The notes beneath the pieces were generated by a model, which did no database searches, was not told the origin of the DNA, and saw nothing but the letters and a program-made list of their open reading frames with translations. A DNA stretch of 64,000 bases from Verrucomicrobiaceae bacterium (lineage in GTDB: Bacteria; Verrucomicrobiota; Verrucomicrobiia; Verrucomicrobiales; Akkermansiaceae): assembly GCA_027484055.1 (NCBI GenBank), contig JAIXQH010000025.1, positions 124,001-188,000 of the forward strand. The letters run 5' to 3'. Made by a program: the position numbers and the translations under genes. Shown in pieces: positions 44,534-54,011 of the stretch; positions within the stretch are counted from its first letter, which is position 1; the number at the start of each line of letters is the position of its first letter.

Positions 44534-44731
44534 ATGATTCTCGCCGAAATCACCATTCAGAATAGCAACCTCGCCACTCAGTCCGGCATCAGTCTCGGCT
44601 CAATTTTAGCAGTGACGTTTTCTTGGGCACGCAACCGCTCTATTTTCTGGGCCATTATTGCAGGGATTTTTTCATGGTTCTACGTGATTTATTTCGCCCT
44701 AACCCGGCGGCCAGACGAGCGACGTCGCTAG
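44534..44731 (+). CDS. Small single- or double-span membrane protein
   Basis: The 65-residue frame starts at an ATG at 44534. It contains hydrophobic stretches (GISLGSILAVTFSW and FWAIIAGIFSWFYVIYFAL) and a basic end (RRPDERRR), consistent with the positive-inside rule. I do not recognise it. Composition and the absence of competing frames favour a real gene. It follows the FxLYD gene by 92 bp and could be part of the same message. Confidence 0.55.
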   Translation: MILAEITIQNSNLATQSGISLGSILAVTFSWARNRSIFWAIIAGIFSWFYVIYFALTRRPDERRR

Positions 44732-45006
44732 CTTCATTCGATTGCGGGGCTCAAATCCATCCGCCTCATGCACGGCTCAAGTAGCTTGCCCTGCGGCTGC
44801 GTGCCGGTGATTTCCCGCATCCATCCCCAATCGAAAAAGCTTGCCATCGAGGATGTGATATACCAATCCATCACTCTGCAATTTGGGATTTAAAAATCCA
44901 AGCCTTCCCATCTCGCAGGCCCGCTTCGCTGGATTTTCCAGCTTCGCCCAATCCAGACAGATCCCAGGAAACTGGCCTTTGTCAAAAAAAACCAAAAAAC
45001 CCAACT

Positions 45007-48000
45007 ATGTCCCAGAACTCTGCTCGGCTTCGCCTCCTGAAGTCGCAACCCATCCCCGTCCTCTTGTGCCTCGTCGTCGCCAGTTTTGGCGCGGCTAAGG
45101 CCCAAACCATTAGCAACGCTAGCTTTGAAACGCCTACGTTAGCGACCAACACGTTTGCTTACCTACCCACAGGCTCCGGCTGGACGATGACCAACGGCAC
45201 GGGCATCGCCCGAAATGGCAGCGGCTTCGTCAATACCAACCCCAATGCCCCACTCGGCTCGCAGGTCCTTTTCATGCAAGGCAGCAGTTGCACGGCCGAG
45301 CGCCTAGTCACCATTTCCACTGCGGGCTCCTACCGCATCCGTCTGAAAGCCGCTCAACGCACGGGAAATCAACAAAGTTTCCGCGTCCTTCTCGGCGGCA
45401 CCTTGGTCGATGTCATCACGCCGTCGAACCAAAACTACGTCGAGTATGTCACCTCAGACGCGACCCTTGCGGTCGGCGACAGGATGTTGAGAATAGAATC
45501 CGCCAATCCACTCGGCGGCGACAACACGGTTCTGATCGACAGCCTGAGCATCGAGAAATACACCAACGGTCCGGAAAATTGGTCCAACCCCGCCACCTGG
45601 GGTGGCACCGTTCCTGCGGCGGGAGCTCATGTCGATATACCTGCTGGGCAAATCGTCGTGCTCGATCAAGACGTCGTCGCCGACTCCATCATCGTCCGCG
45701 GCACACTCCGCTTCGCTCGTAAGACGCTCAACGTCACCGCCTGCTCGATCATCGCCGACGGACCGACCGCCCGCATCGAAATGGGCACCGAGCAATCCCG
45801 CTATACTAACAATCTCACCATCACCCTGACTGGCGGCGTTTGTACGGCTCCCACCGCCTGCACTTGTGCCGGGACTGGCCACGAAATGACAGATGGAAAT
45901 GTCATTTCCTCCATCAACGGCGGCGTGCTCGATATCCACGGCGCGAACACCGTCAGTTGGACTAAACTCGCAGCATCGACTCAAGCCGACCCGCTTCGCC
46001 TCACCCTTTCACAAGCGGTCACATGGCCCGTCGGAGCGGAAATCCTCATCACTTCGTCCTCGACGAATTATAATGAATCCGAGACCCGGACGATCTCCTC
46101 AATCACGCCAGACGGCCTTACGATCACGCTGAATTCGGCGCTCACTTACAACCACAACGGCACCCAGCCAACTTACACCCGCAGCTCGGACAGCCGTTCA
46201 TGGACCATCGACATGCGGGCTGAAGTCGGCCTGCTAAGCCGGAACATCAAGATCCAAGGCGCAGCCGATACGATCATTCCGGGTCATGTGAATGAAGGAT
46301 TCGGTGGTCACGTGATGATCATGAAAAGCGGCAGCACCCTCGCCGGGGACGCAGCCTTCGTGCAAGGTGGGCGCGGCTACGTCGAAGGTGCCGAGTTTTA
46401 CCGCATGGGTCGCAAGAGCGTGAAAGGCAAGTATCCCCTGCATTTCCACATGCTGGGCGAGGAAGGAAAAGGCCAATATTTCCGCAATAACAGCGTCCAC
46501 CGTTCCTACAACCGCGCCATTGTCATCCACGGCACCGAGTCGAGCTTGGTCGAGAAAAATGTCGCCTACGATCACATCGGTCACGGCTTGATGCTCGAAG
46601 ACGGTTCGGAGCGCTTCAACCGCGTCCTGAGCAATGTGATGGCGCTCACACGCCGCCCTGCAAGCCTTGCCGAGGCGGTCACCCCATCAGATTTCACCGG
46701 GCAAGTAGTCCAACGCCAATCACCTGCTAGTTACTGGATCACCAATCCTAACAATATCGTTGATAACAACATCGCCGCCGGGACTCAAGGCACTGGTATT
46801 TGGCTACTTTTCCCGCGCTTTACTGTCGGTGTATCGGCGACAGACCCCCGCTTCTCGGCCATGAACCCAAGCCTAGAACCGCTCGGCTCCATGAGAGGAA
46901 ACGTCTGCCACTCCAGCCGCACTGGGCTCGATGTGAGCGACGGTCTCACTGCGGACCACGACATCGACAGCAACCTCGGCACTCAATACCCCACGGGTAT
47001 TGTCGTGGAAAACAGCACCCTCTACGCCAACTACACCGGTATCTACACCGGTCTCACCGATGGCAGCGACCCAAGCCTCACCACCTTCCGCGGCTTTAAA
47101 ATGTCGGACAATGCCCACCATTTGATGATGGCTCAAAATTGCTTGGTGGATGACGTCATCGCCGTCGCCGACTCTGGGCTAGGCCTCTTCAAATTCGCCG
47201 CAGACGGGGTCATTCCAAACGGCGGACTTAAGGCATTCCACCGTTCCTACGATGGCCCCACCCGCGTGAGCAATGCTTACCTCGTCAACTTCAATGCGGC
47301 GGATGCGACCATGTTTTCCAACAACGGTGCCTCATTCAAACACACCAATGCGCCGTTCACGAATATCACCTTCAGCCATGCAGGCACTCCACGCTCGAAT
47401 CTCTATGATTACAGCAACCGCCCCAACGGCCCTGGACCTCAAGGTTATCAAAACCCACGCACTTGGATGATGTCCCTGCGCGATGTGGACGGCTCGGTGG
47501 CCGGACTCGCGAACAGCTCCATCATCACCAACAACCCCTTCATGCGGACATCTACCGACTTCCAACCTAGCAATTGGACCAACACCTTCCGCTCCACCCA
47601 CAAGTTCGCCTACACCACCGTCAATGTTTCCGCGACTTACGGTGACTATGCTGATATGACCGTCACTCGCGAGAGAACTGGCGAAGCCAGCGCCAACCTT
47701 TACTACAGCCACCTCTTTTTGGTGCAGGTCGAGTTGCCGCTCATTGTCAATGAAGATTACTTCTACACATACCAGCTTCACACCCTGCCAGCAGGGAAAC
47801 TCATCCAGTTCGGCATCGGTGACGTGGCCGTGAATGATTTCGTTAAATTCCGGGTGCGTGACATTGGCAAACTTGCCGGTCTCCAAGTGAATTATGCCAA
47901 TCCCGGGCAAACGGGTTCACTCGCCCCTTGCACCACCAAGTCAGCTCTGGACGCTGCGAGCGTCTCTTCCTATTTCACCGATGTCACAACAGGTGATGTG

Positions 48001-49425
48001 TGGGTGAAATTTTTCAATCAGTCCACCATGGCGCATTTGCGAACCTTGATCCGTGCCACATGGACCGGAACTCCTTCGGGCACCACCATCACTGCTGTGG
48101 ATACCGATGGCGACGGTGTAACCGACTACCAAGAAGCCCTCGGCAGCGCCGGCGACTACGTCGTCGACGTCCGCGATCCTATGGTCACGAATGACATGAA
48201 ATTCACCTTCGACACACCCGGAAATCTTGAAGGCTGGGTGCCAACAGGCGTCTCGCCAGCTGCCACCGTCAGTGGCGGAGAACTCGTCGCCACGTCCGCC
48301 ACGAATGACCCCTATTTCACCAAGACCGGATTCAACTTCAAAGGCTCAGACATTCCAGGGATCTATGTCCGCTACCGCTCCGACACCAGCGGCACCTTGC
48401 AGCTTTTCTGGTCCAATGAAACCGGTGGGATCAACTCCACCCGCAGCATTTCCGCAAGCGCCAGTTACACGGCGAACAGCGGATATAAAATCGCGTTCTT
48501 CAACCTCGCATCCCACCCGGAGTGGGCAGGAAAAACGATCAAGAGCCTGCGACTCGACACCCTCGGCGTGGCTGGGAAAATCACTTGGCTTGACTGGATC
48601 AAAGCCAGTCTAGGCACTGCGGACAGCGATGGAGACGGCAATTTGGACGCCAATGAACTCGCCACCGGGAATGACCCGGAAAATGCGATTGATCTCCGGT
48701 TCGAGTTCAACGTGGACAACGATTTCCAAGGATGGGCCCGCACCAATATCACCACCGCCGCCTCCGTTACCGGTGGTAGCCTACTGGCGACTTCCACCAA
48801 CAACGACCCGCAACTCGCACGCACTGGCTTCAACTTCTCCGGCAGCGCCGTGACCTCCATCACCGTGCGCTACCAGGCGGACATCGGCGGCAGCTTGCAG
48901 CTTTACTGGGCGAATGAAAATGGCAGCTACTCGGCCGCCCGCTTGGTCACCGCGAGCCCCGTTTATATCGCGAACGCCGGCTACAAAGTCGCAACCTTCG
49001 ATCTCTCGACTCACGCGGAGTGGGTTGGAAAATCGATCAAGGCCCTTCGTCTCGATACCCTGGCCGGAGCGAACAAGTTCACCCAAATCGACTACATCCG
49101 CGGCAACGGGGCGACTGCCGCAGCCCTGCCTGGACAAAACCTCATGGCACCGACCGGTCAACAACTCACGGCGGACGGCTTGCTCAAGCCCAGCATTTCA
49201 GCCATGCAAAAAATCAGCTCGGGCGGCACTCGATTGGGCCTCTCCATCGACGCCCAAGCCGGTATCACCTACCGCCTCATGGCCTCGCCAGATCTTTCGG
49301 TGGGCAGTTGGCGTCTCGTCAATACCTACACCGCCACCACGGCTGGACGGGTTGAAATCCAGGATGAAACTTCCGCCACGCAGCAGTTTTACCGGATCGA
49401 ATACGAGGAGCCCGTCTCGAATTAA
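45007..49425 (+). CDS. Large secreted G8/beta-helix protein with tandem C-terminal carbohydrate-binding-like domains
   Basis: The 1472-residue product has a signal peptide ending at AKAQT. A beta-sandwich with NASFETP (about 35-190) precedes a G8 domain (about 192-278: WSNPATWGGTVPAAGAHVDI). Then comes a right-handed parallel beta-helix region (about 400-900: HFHMLGEEG, NNSVHRSYNRAIVIHG, NVAYDHIGHGLMLEDGSE), as in CEMIP/TMEM2-type proteins. Two acidic thrombospondin-3-like calcium loops (DTDGDGVTDYQEA, DSDGDGNLDANE) alternate with two near-duplicate jelly-roll-like domains (1065-1202, 1232-1369). The C-terminal 75 residues (ITYRLMASPDLS...) are of a kind common in Verrucomicrobia. It probably binds or cuts polysaccharide outside the cell; no catalytic residues can be assigned. 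Confidence 0.85.
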   Translation: MSQNSARLRLLKSQPIPVLLCLVVASFGAAKAQTISNASFETPTLATNTFAYLPTGSGWTMTNGTGIARNGSGFVNTNPNAPLGSQVLFMQGSSCTAERLVTISTAGSYRIRLKAAQRTGNQQSFRVLLGGTLVDVITPSNQNYVEYVTSDATLAVGDRMLRIESANPLGGDNTVLIDSLSIEKYTNGPENWSNPATWGGTVPAAGAHVDIPAGQIVVLDQDVVADSIIVRGTLRFARKTLNVTACSIIADGPTARIEMGTEQSRYTNNLTITLTGGVCTAPTACTCAGTGHEMTDGNVISSINGGVLDIHGANTVSWTKLAASTQADPLRLTLSQAVTWPVGAEILITSSSTNYNESETRTISSITPDGLTITLNSALTYNHNGTQPTYTRSSDSRSWTIDMRAEVGLLSRNIKIQGAADTIIPGHVNEGFGGHVMIMKSGSTLAGDAAFVQGGRGYVEGAEFYRMGRKSVKGKYPLHFHMLGEEGKGQYFRNNSVHRSYNRAIVIHGTESSLVEKNVAYDHIGHGLMLEDGSERFNRVLSNVMALTRRPASLAEAVTPSDFTGQVVQRQSPASYWITNPNNIVDNNIAAGTQGTGIWLLFPRFTVGVSATDPRFSAMNPSLEPLGSMRGNVCHSSRTGLDVSDGLTADHDIDSNLGTQYPTGIVVENSTLYANYTGIYTGLTDGSDPSLTTFRGFKMSDNAHHLMMAQNCLVDDVIAVADSGLGLFKFAADGVIPNGGLKAFHRSYDGPTRVSNAYLVNFNAADATMFSNNGASFKHTNAPFTNITFSHAGTPRSNLYDYSNRPNGPGPQGYQNPRTWMMSLRDVDGSVAGLANSSIITNNPFMRTSTDFQPSNWTNTFRSTHKFAYTTVNVSATYGDYADMTVTRERTGEASANLYYSHLFLVQVELPLIVNEDYFYTYQLHTLPAGKLIQFGIGDVAVNDFVKFRVRDIGKLAGLQVNYANPGQTGSLAPCTTKSALDAASVSSYFTDVTTGDVWVKFFNQSTMAHLRTLIRATWTGTPSGTTITAVDTDGDGVTDYQEALGSAGDYVVDVRDPMVTNDMKFTFDTPGNLEGWVPTGVSPAATVSGGELVATSATNDPYFTKTGFNFKGSDIPGIYVRYRSDTSGTLQLFWSNETGGINSTRSISASASYTANSGYKIAFFNLASHPEWAGKTIKSLRLDTLGVAGKITWLDWIKASLGTADSDGDGNLDANELATGNDPENAIDLRFEFNVDNDFQGWARTNITTAASVTGGSLLATSTNNDPQLARTGFNFSGSAVTSITVRYQADIGGSLQLYWANENGSYSAARLVTASPVYIANAGYKVATFDLSTHAEWVGKSIKALRLDTLAGANKFTQIDYIRGNGATAAALPGQNLMAPTGQQLTADGLLKPSISAMQKISSGGTRLGLSIDAQAGITYRLMASPDLSVGSWRLVNTYTATTAGRVEIQDETSATQQFYRIEYEEPVSN

Positions 49426-49471
49426 ATTTGCCCTGCGCCTTGGCACGTATCGTGTTCTTTAGCTTTCCAAA

Positions 49472-50734
49472 ATGGATCGTTTACAAGGATTGCTAGGAGT
49501 CTTGCTGATTTTAGGAATCGCATGGGCCTGCTCAAACAACCGGCGGCGGATCAATCTGCGGCTGGTCTTGAGCGGGCTCAGCTTGCAGGTGCTCATCGCC
49601 ATTTTGATTTTCCACGTGAGTGTGGTGGCGAGCTTTTTTAAAACGCTGGGTGATGGGATTGGGAAAATCGAGGAATTCGCCCGCACCGGTGCCAGCTTCG
49701 TCTTCGGCGGCATCGCAGTCCAGCAACGCGACGGCAGCGTGGGAAATTACTTGAGCGGTGGATTCGTCTTCGCCTTCAATGTCACGGCCACGATCATCCT
49801 CGTGTGTGCCTTAGTCGCAGTGACTTACCATTTCGGCATCATGCAGAGAATCGTGGCGATCGTCGCGCGAGCCATGAACTTCATCATGCGAGTGAGTGGA
49901 GCCGAGGCACTTAGCAATGTGGCGAGCGCCCTCGTCGGCCAAGTCGAAGCGCAAGTGATGATCCGTCCGTATCTGGCAGGGATGACGAAAAGCGAGCTAC
50001 TCGCGTCGATGAGTGGCAGCCTGGCCTGCATCGCCGGTGGGATCTTAGTCGTCTATGTGAACATGGGCAAACAGGCCGGACTCGACCTGGCTCCCATGCT
50101 CATCACTGCGAGCTTGATGGCGGCACCCGGCGCGCTGGTGATCGCAAAGATCGTTTACCCAGAAACCGAGCAGAGTGAAACCATGGGAGTGGTGAAACTG
50201 GAGGTGAAGAGCGACTACATCAACGTAATCGACGCCATTTCCCATGGCGCGGCGGAGGGCTTGAAAATCGCACTCAACGTCATCGCCATGCTCATTGGAT
50301 TCATCGCCGTGATCACCTGCATCGACTGGAGCCTGACGACGGTGGGACATTGGGTGAATCCAGACTTCGATCTGACGCTGAACTGGATTTTCGGCAAACT
50401 CTTCTACCCGATGGCCTGGGCGATGGGCGTGCCGAAGGTGGACATCCAGAGTGTCGCGACCTTGCTGGGTCAGAAGTTGACCATCAATGAGTTCGTGGCA
50501 TTCAAGAGCCTGACGGATCGGGTGGTGCCGGTGCTGACAGAGAAGGGCTTACTGATCGTGAGCATCGCCATTTGCGGCTTTGCCAATTTCAGCAGCGTGG
50601 GGATGCAGATCGGCGGAATCGGTGCGCTGGCTCCCGAGCGGCGCGCGGATTTAGCGAAGCTGGGCATGAAAGCACTACTCTGCGGAACCCTAGCCTCCTA
50701 CCTCTCCGCGACGATTGCGGGGATCGTATTATAA
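49472..50734 (+). CDS. Concentrative nucleoside transporter (NupC/CNT family)
   Basis: The 420-residue membrane protein shows the CNT layout: gate-and-core helices with FVFAFNVTATIILVCALVAV, the substrate signature SNVASALVGQVEAQVMIRPYLAGM, GSLACIAGGILVVYV and a C-terminal CGFANFSSVGMQIGGIGALAPERR. The signature and last motif are those that bind nucleoside and cation in vcCNT. It imports nucleosides with Na+ or H+ across the inner membrane. It begins 46 bp after the G8 gene. The DUF1080 gene converges on it 1 bp after its stop. Confidence 0.93.
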   Translation: MDRLQGLLGVLLILGIAWACSNNRRRINLRLVLSGLSLQVLIAILIFHVSVVASFFKTLGDGIGKIEEFARTGASFVFGGIAVQQRDGSVGNYLSGGFVFAFNVTATIILVCALVAVTYHFGIMQRIVAIVARAMNFIMRVSGAEALSNVASALVGQVEAQVMIRPYLAGMTKSELLASMSGSLACIAGGILVVYVNMGKQAGLDLAPMLITASLMAAPGALVIAKIVYPETEQSETMGVVKLEVKSDYINVIDAISHGAAEGLKIALNVIAMLIGFIAVITCIDWSLTTVGHWVNPDFDLTLNWIFGKLFYPMAWAMGVPKVDIQSVATLLGQKLTINEFVAFKSLTDRVVPVLTEKGLLIVSIAICGFANFSSVGMQIGGIGALAPERRADLAKLGMKALLCGTLASYLSATIAGIVL

Positions 50735-50735
50735 A

Positions 50736-51890
50736 TCATTCTTCCGGTGGCATGGCGACAGCGTGCCATGGTTTTCCGCCCATTTTCGCGGCGATGACGA
50801 CCACCTTCGACCACGACTGGACGGGGAAATCGAGCTGCTGCCAACCGCTGGCGGCCTCGCTACTGCAGAGCCAGCTGGCATCCGAGACCACATGCAGTTT
50901 TTTCCCGTCCTGCATCGTGCACCGGAACCGCAGGGCCAACCCCGCTGGCCCCGACTCATTCGTTCCCTCGACGGCGATGACATTGCGCCCTCCAGGATTG
51001 AGCCGGGCGAGCACGTCGTAAGTGGGTGGATTTGACCATTCATCCCCCGCTCCCACTTCCACACCGTTGACATATAGGCGGTGGCGGTTATCGCAAACCA
51101 CCGTGACCGCTGCGCTGGCAAGATTCGGCGGCAGTTGGAACTCACGGCGGAAATAAACCGTCTCATTTTCTCCGGGTCTCGTGCTCTTCCACAGCCACGC
51201 GGCCGTGGGGGCGCTGGCTGGCTCAGACTTGGGACTTTGCTGGAGCTTGAAGTCTTTGAACTCCACTTTCATGGCGGGTCCAGAATGGAGCTGGAGGGCG
51301 AGAATCCCCTTGCTGTGCCGTTGGTCCACTTGTTCATCCTGCGCTTCTGCGACGAGTTTACCATTGATGAAGTGACGCAATTGATTTCCATGAGCCACGA
51401 TGCGGTAGGAATTCCAAATGGATAAATCGACCGACTCCGGCGCGGTGGTACCCGTCACTTGCGGCTTCAGCTTCATGGTGACGATTTGCCCGCGCTCGCA
51501 GATCACGCCACGGCCATTTTCATCATAGATCATCCCGAGGAAGGGCGGGTTTGGATGGAGGTCGAACTGGTATCCAGAAACCGCCCACGACGCGGCGCTG
51601 TCGATCCGACTGCGGTATTGCACGCCCGAGTTGTTGTCCCCGGTGACGCGCGCTTGGAAATCCAATTGGAAATCAGCGGGGTCGCCGCCCTGCCAAATCA
51701 GGAAGGAGTTGGCGGTGATTTTCCGCCCAGTTTCGTCCGTTTCGCCAATGATGACGCCGTTTTCCACTCGCCACAGGCGCGGGTCGCCCGACCAACCGCT
51801 GAGATCCTTGCCATTAAAAAGTGGCAACCCGCTTGCTTGGACCGACAAAGTCACCAACAAGAGCAAGCAGGAAATAAGAGAACTCGGCAT
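50736..51890 (-). CDS. Secreted DUF1080 protein with added beta-sandwich domain
   Basis: The 384-residue product has a signal peptide (MPSSLISCLLLLVTLSVQASG). Residues 20-215 are a DUF1080 (3-keto-disaccharide hydrolase-type, concanavalin-like) domain: LFNGKDLSGWSG, DFQLDFQARVTGDNNSGVQYRS and GYQFDLH. After a short linker, residues 225-370 form a second sandwich (WLWKSTRPGENETVYFRREF, RLYVNGVEVG, NVIAVEGTNE), like the sugar-binding domains of GH2 and GH78 enzymes. The pairing suggests hydrolysis or binding of oxidised sugars. It is convergent with the transporter gene. Confidence 0.85.
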   Translation of the reverse strand: MPSSLISCLLLLVTLSVQASGLPLFNGKDLSGWSGDPRLWRVENGVIIGETDETGRKITANSFLIWQGGDPADFQLDFQARVTGDNNSGVQYRSRIDSAASWAVSGYQFDLHPNPPFLGMIYDENGRGVICERGQIVTMKLKPQVTGTTAPESVDLSIWNSYRIVAHGNQLRHFINGKLVAEAQDEQVDQRHSKGILALQLHSGPAMKVEFKDFKLQQSPKSEPASAPTAAWLWKSTRPGENETVYFRREFQLPPNLASAAVTVVCDNRHRLYVNGVEVGAGDEWSNPPTYDVLARLNPGGRNVIAVEGTNESGPAGLALRFRCTMQDGKKLHVVSDASWLCSSEAASGWQQLDFPVQSWSKVVVIAAKMGGKPWHAVAMPPEE

Positions 51891-51953
51891 CAGGCAGGAC
51901 TATACGAGCAGACCTCGGGCCGATTATCAGAAATCGAGGGAATCCCTCAGAAT

Positions 51954-52889
51954 TCACCGTTCTGCGAGCAGGTTACGGAAGTAAGAAATCGTCGAGTCTA
52001 GGCCTTGGTCCAGCGAGATTTTCGGCTCCCAGCCGAGATCCTTCTTCGCTAGGGTGATGTCGGGCTGCCGCTGTTTCGGGTCATCTCCAGGAAGCGGGAA
52101 ATAGGTGATTTTCGACGGCCCACCGACTTTTTTCAAGACGAGTTCCGCCAGCTGAAGCATGGTGAACTCACCTGGATTCCCGATGTTCACCGGGCCGACT
52201 TGGGTGGGGTGGTTCATGAGGCGGATGAAGCCTTCAATGAGATCGTCCACGTAGCAAAATGAACGAGTCTGGCTACCGTCTCCATAGATGGTAATATCCT
52301 TACCCTGAAGGGCTTGGACGATAAAATTCGAAACGACCCGACCATCGTCCGGAAGCATCCTTGGCCCGTAGGTGTTAAAAATCCGCACCACCCGGATGTC
52401 CACTTGGTTCTGGCGGTGGTAGTCGAAGAACAAGGTCTCAGCGCAGCGCTTGCCCTCATCATAACAGGCGCGAATGCCGATGGGGTTCACATTTCCATGA
52501 TAGGCCTCAGGTTGCGGGTGGACGTCAGGATCTCCGTAGACCTCGGAAGTGGAGGCTTGGAAGACTCGTGCGCCCGTGCGTTTCGCCAGACCAAGGCAGT
52601 GAATGGCCCCCATGACAGAGGTCTTGGTGGTCTTGATCGGGTTATGCTGGTAGTGCGGCGGTGAGGCTGGGCACGCGAGGTTATAAATTTGATCCACCTC
52701 GTATTTGAAAGGCTCCGTCACATCGTGGCGGACGAGTTCGAAGTAGGGATTCGATAGTAAGTGAGAAATATTCCGCTTCCGACCGGTGAAAAAGTTGTCG
52801 AGGCAGATGATTTCGTTCCCTTCATTGAGCAGGCGTTCACACAAATGTGATCCTAAAAAACCAGCTCCACCAGTAATGAGTATGCGCAT
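51954..52889 (-). CDS. UDP-glucuronate decarboxylase (UDP-xylose synthase), SDR family
   Basis: The ATG at 52889 starts a 311-residue SDR enzyme (an upstream TTG adds only four residues). It has GGAGFLG (residues 7-13) for NAD, the UXS signature [18 protein letters not shown] stretch ([16 protein letters not shown]), STSEVYGDP and the catalytic ACYDEGKR (Tyr143, Lys147). [18 protein letters not shown] and the C-terminal half agree with UXS, not with epimerases. It decarboxylates UDP-glucuronate to UDP-xylose for surface polysaccharide or LPS. It is divergent from psd across 190 bp. Confidence 0.93.
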   Translation of the reverse strand: MRILITGGAGFLGSHLCERLLNEGNEIICLDNFFTGRKRNISHLLSNPYFELVRHDVTEPFKYEVDQIYNLACPASPPHYQHNPIKTTKTSVMGAIHCLGLAKRTGARVFQASTSEVYGDPDVHPQPEAYHGNVNPIGIRACYDEGKRCAETLFFDYHRQNQVDIRVVRIFNTYGPRMLPDDGRVVSNFIVQALQGKDITIYGDGSQTRSFCYVDDLIEGFIRLMNHPTQVGPVNIGNPGEFTMLQLAELVLKKVGGPSKITYFPLPGDDPKQRQPDITLAKKDLGWEPKISLDQGLDSTISYFRNLLAER

Positions 52890-53079
52890 GCCGAAACCCA
52901 AGCGGATCGAGCATTTATTGCAAGCTAGGAATCCACTAAAACCGCCAAAAACAGCGTCACAATCTCGTTAGAAACGCCAGAGTGACAAGGAATCCGTCAT
53001 CGTATAGGGCGGCTGTGTCCGGTGATTCAGAACGGTAAGGGGCCTTGCGGTTTATAAAATAGCCGACTAGAAGCCCGGC

Positions 53080-53973
53080 GTGGAAGCGATCCGTTATTTT
53101 AACCGACACACCGGCGTTCTTGAGACTGAGCAAGTTTACGGAGAGGGGTTTCTTCGCTGGTCCTACGGGAATCCACTCGGTGCTCTGTCGCTAGAGGCTT
53201 TCGTGAAGCGCCCGTTCTTCTCGAAATGGTATGGCCGCAAAATGAGCACCCCAGCCTCAGCCGCACGCGTGCAGCCATTCATCGCCCAATACGGGCTGGA
53301 CCCTACGGACTTCGCGGAAGACGCGCAGAGTTATAGAAGTTTTAATGAGTTTTTTTACCGCAAGCTCAAGCCCTCTGCACGCCCGATCGACGCCGATGAG
53401 GCAAGCGTGGTCTTCCCTGCGGACGGGCGGCACTTGGGGTTTGAGCGGGCATCTGCCATCGAGGGAGTTTTCGTAAAAGGTCAAAAATTCGATCTTCCTG
53501 CGCTCTTGGGGGATGCAGCCTTGGCCAAGCGATATGCCGACGGCGCCCTCATTCTCTCGCGGCTTTGTCCGGTGGATTACCACCGCTTTCATTTCCCCGT
53601 CGCAGGAATTCCGGGGCCTACCCGCACGCTCACGGGCCCCTTATTTTCGGTGAACCCCATCGCCCTGAGGCAGAAGCTCGCTTACCTTTGGACGAACCAA
53701 CGCACGGTTACGGAGCTGAAAACCGAGCAGTTCGGCACGGTGATCTGCATGGAGATCGGCGCGACCTGCGTCGGGACGATTTGCCAAACCTACACCCCAG
53801 CAAGCCCCGTTGTGAAAGGCGCAGAAAAAGGTTACTTCGCCTTCGGTGGCTCATCCACGATCACCCTCTTCGAGCCTGGGCGGGTGCGCTTGGAGTCGGA
53901 TTTGATAGAAAACTCCAACCAGCAAATCGAACTCTACGCCAAGATCGGCACCCGGATGGGTCACATCGCTTGA
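53080..53973 (+). CDS. psd: Phosphatidylserine decarboxylase proenzyme
   Basis: The start is GTG at 53080: an in-frame stop (TAG, 53068-53070) lies just upstream, and this is the only start that keeps the MEAIRYFNRHTG family opening. The 297-residue proenzyme has RSFNEFFYRKLKP, FPADGR (Asp115), DYHRFHFP (His171 likely catalytic) and the self-cleavage site FGGSST (Gly257-Ser258), a variant of LGST. Cleavage makes the pyruvoyl cofactor on the alpha chain. It makes phosphatidylethanolamine at the inner membrane. The glnD gene follows 38 bp downstream. Confidence 0.94.
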   Translation: MEAIRYFNRHTGVLETEQVYGEGFLRWSYGNPLGALSLEAFVKRPFFSKWYGRKMSTPASAARVQPFIAQYGLDPTDFAEDAQSYRSFNEFFYRKLKPSARPIDADEASVVFPADGRHLGFERASAIEGVFVKGQKFDLPALLGDAALAKRYADGALILSRLCPVDYHRFHFPVAGIPGPTRTLTGPLFSVNPIALRQKLAYLWTNQRTVTELKTEQFGTVICMEIGATCVGTICQTYTPASPVVKGAEKGYFAFGGSSTITLFEPGRVRLESDLIENSNQQIELYAKIGTRMGHIA

Positions 53974-54011
53974 CCTTAGGGAAAAAGGGAACAGTCTGAC
54001 TAAAGTAACCC

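Noticed and set aside
49438..49460. Possible sigma-54 promoter (TTGGCACG) before the nucleoside transporter
   Set aside because: The -24 half is good but the -12 half reads GT where GC is required at the fixed spacing.
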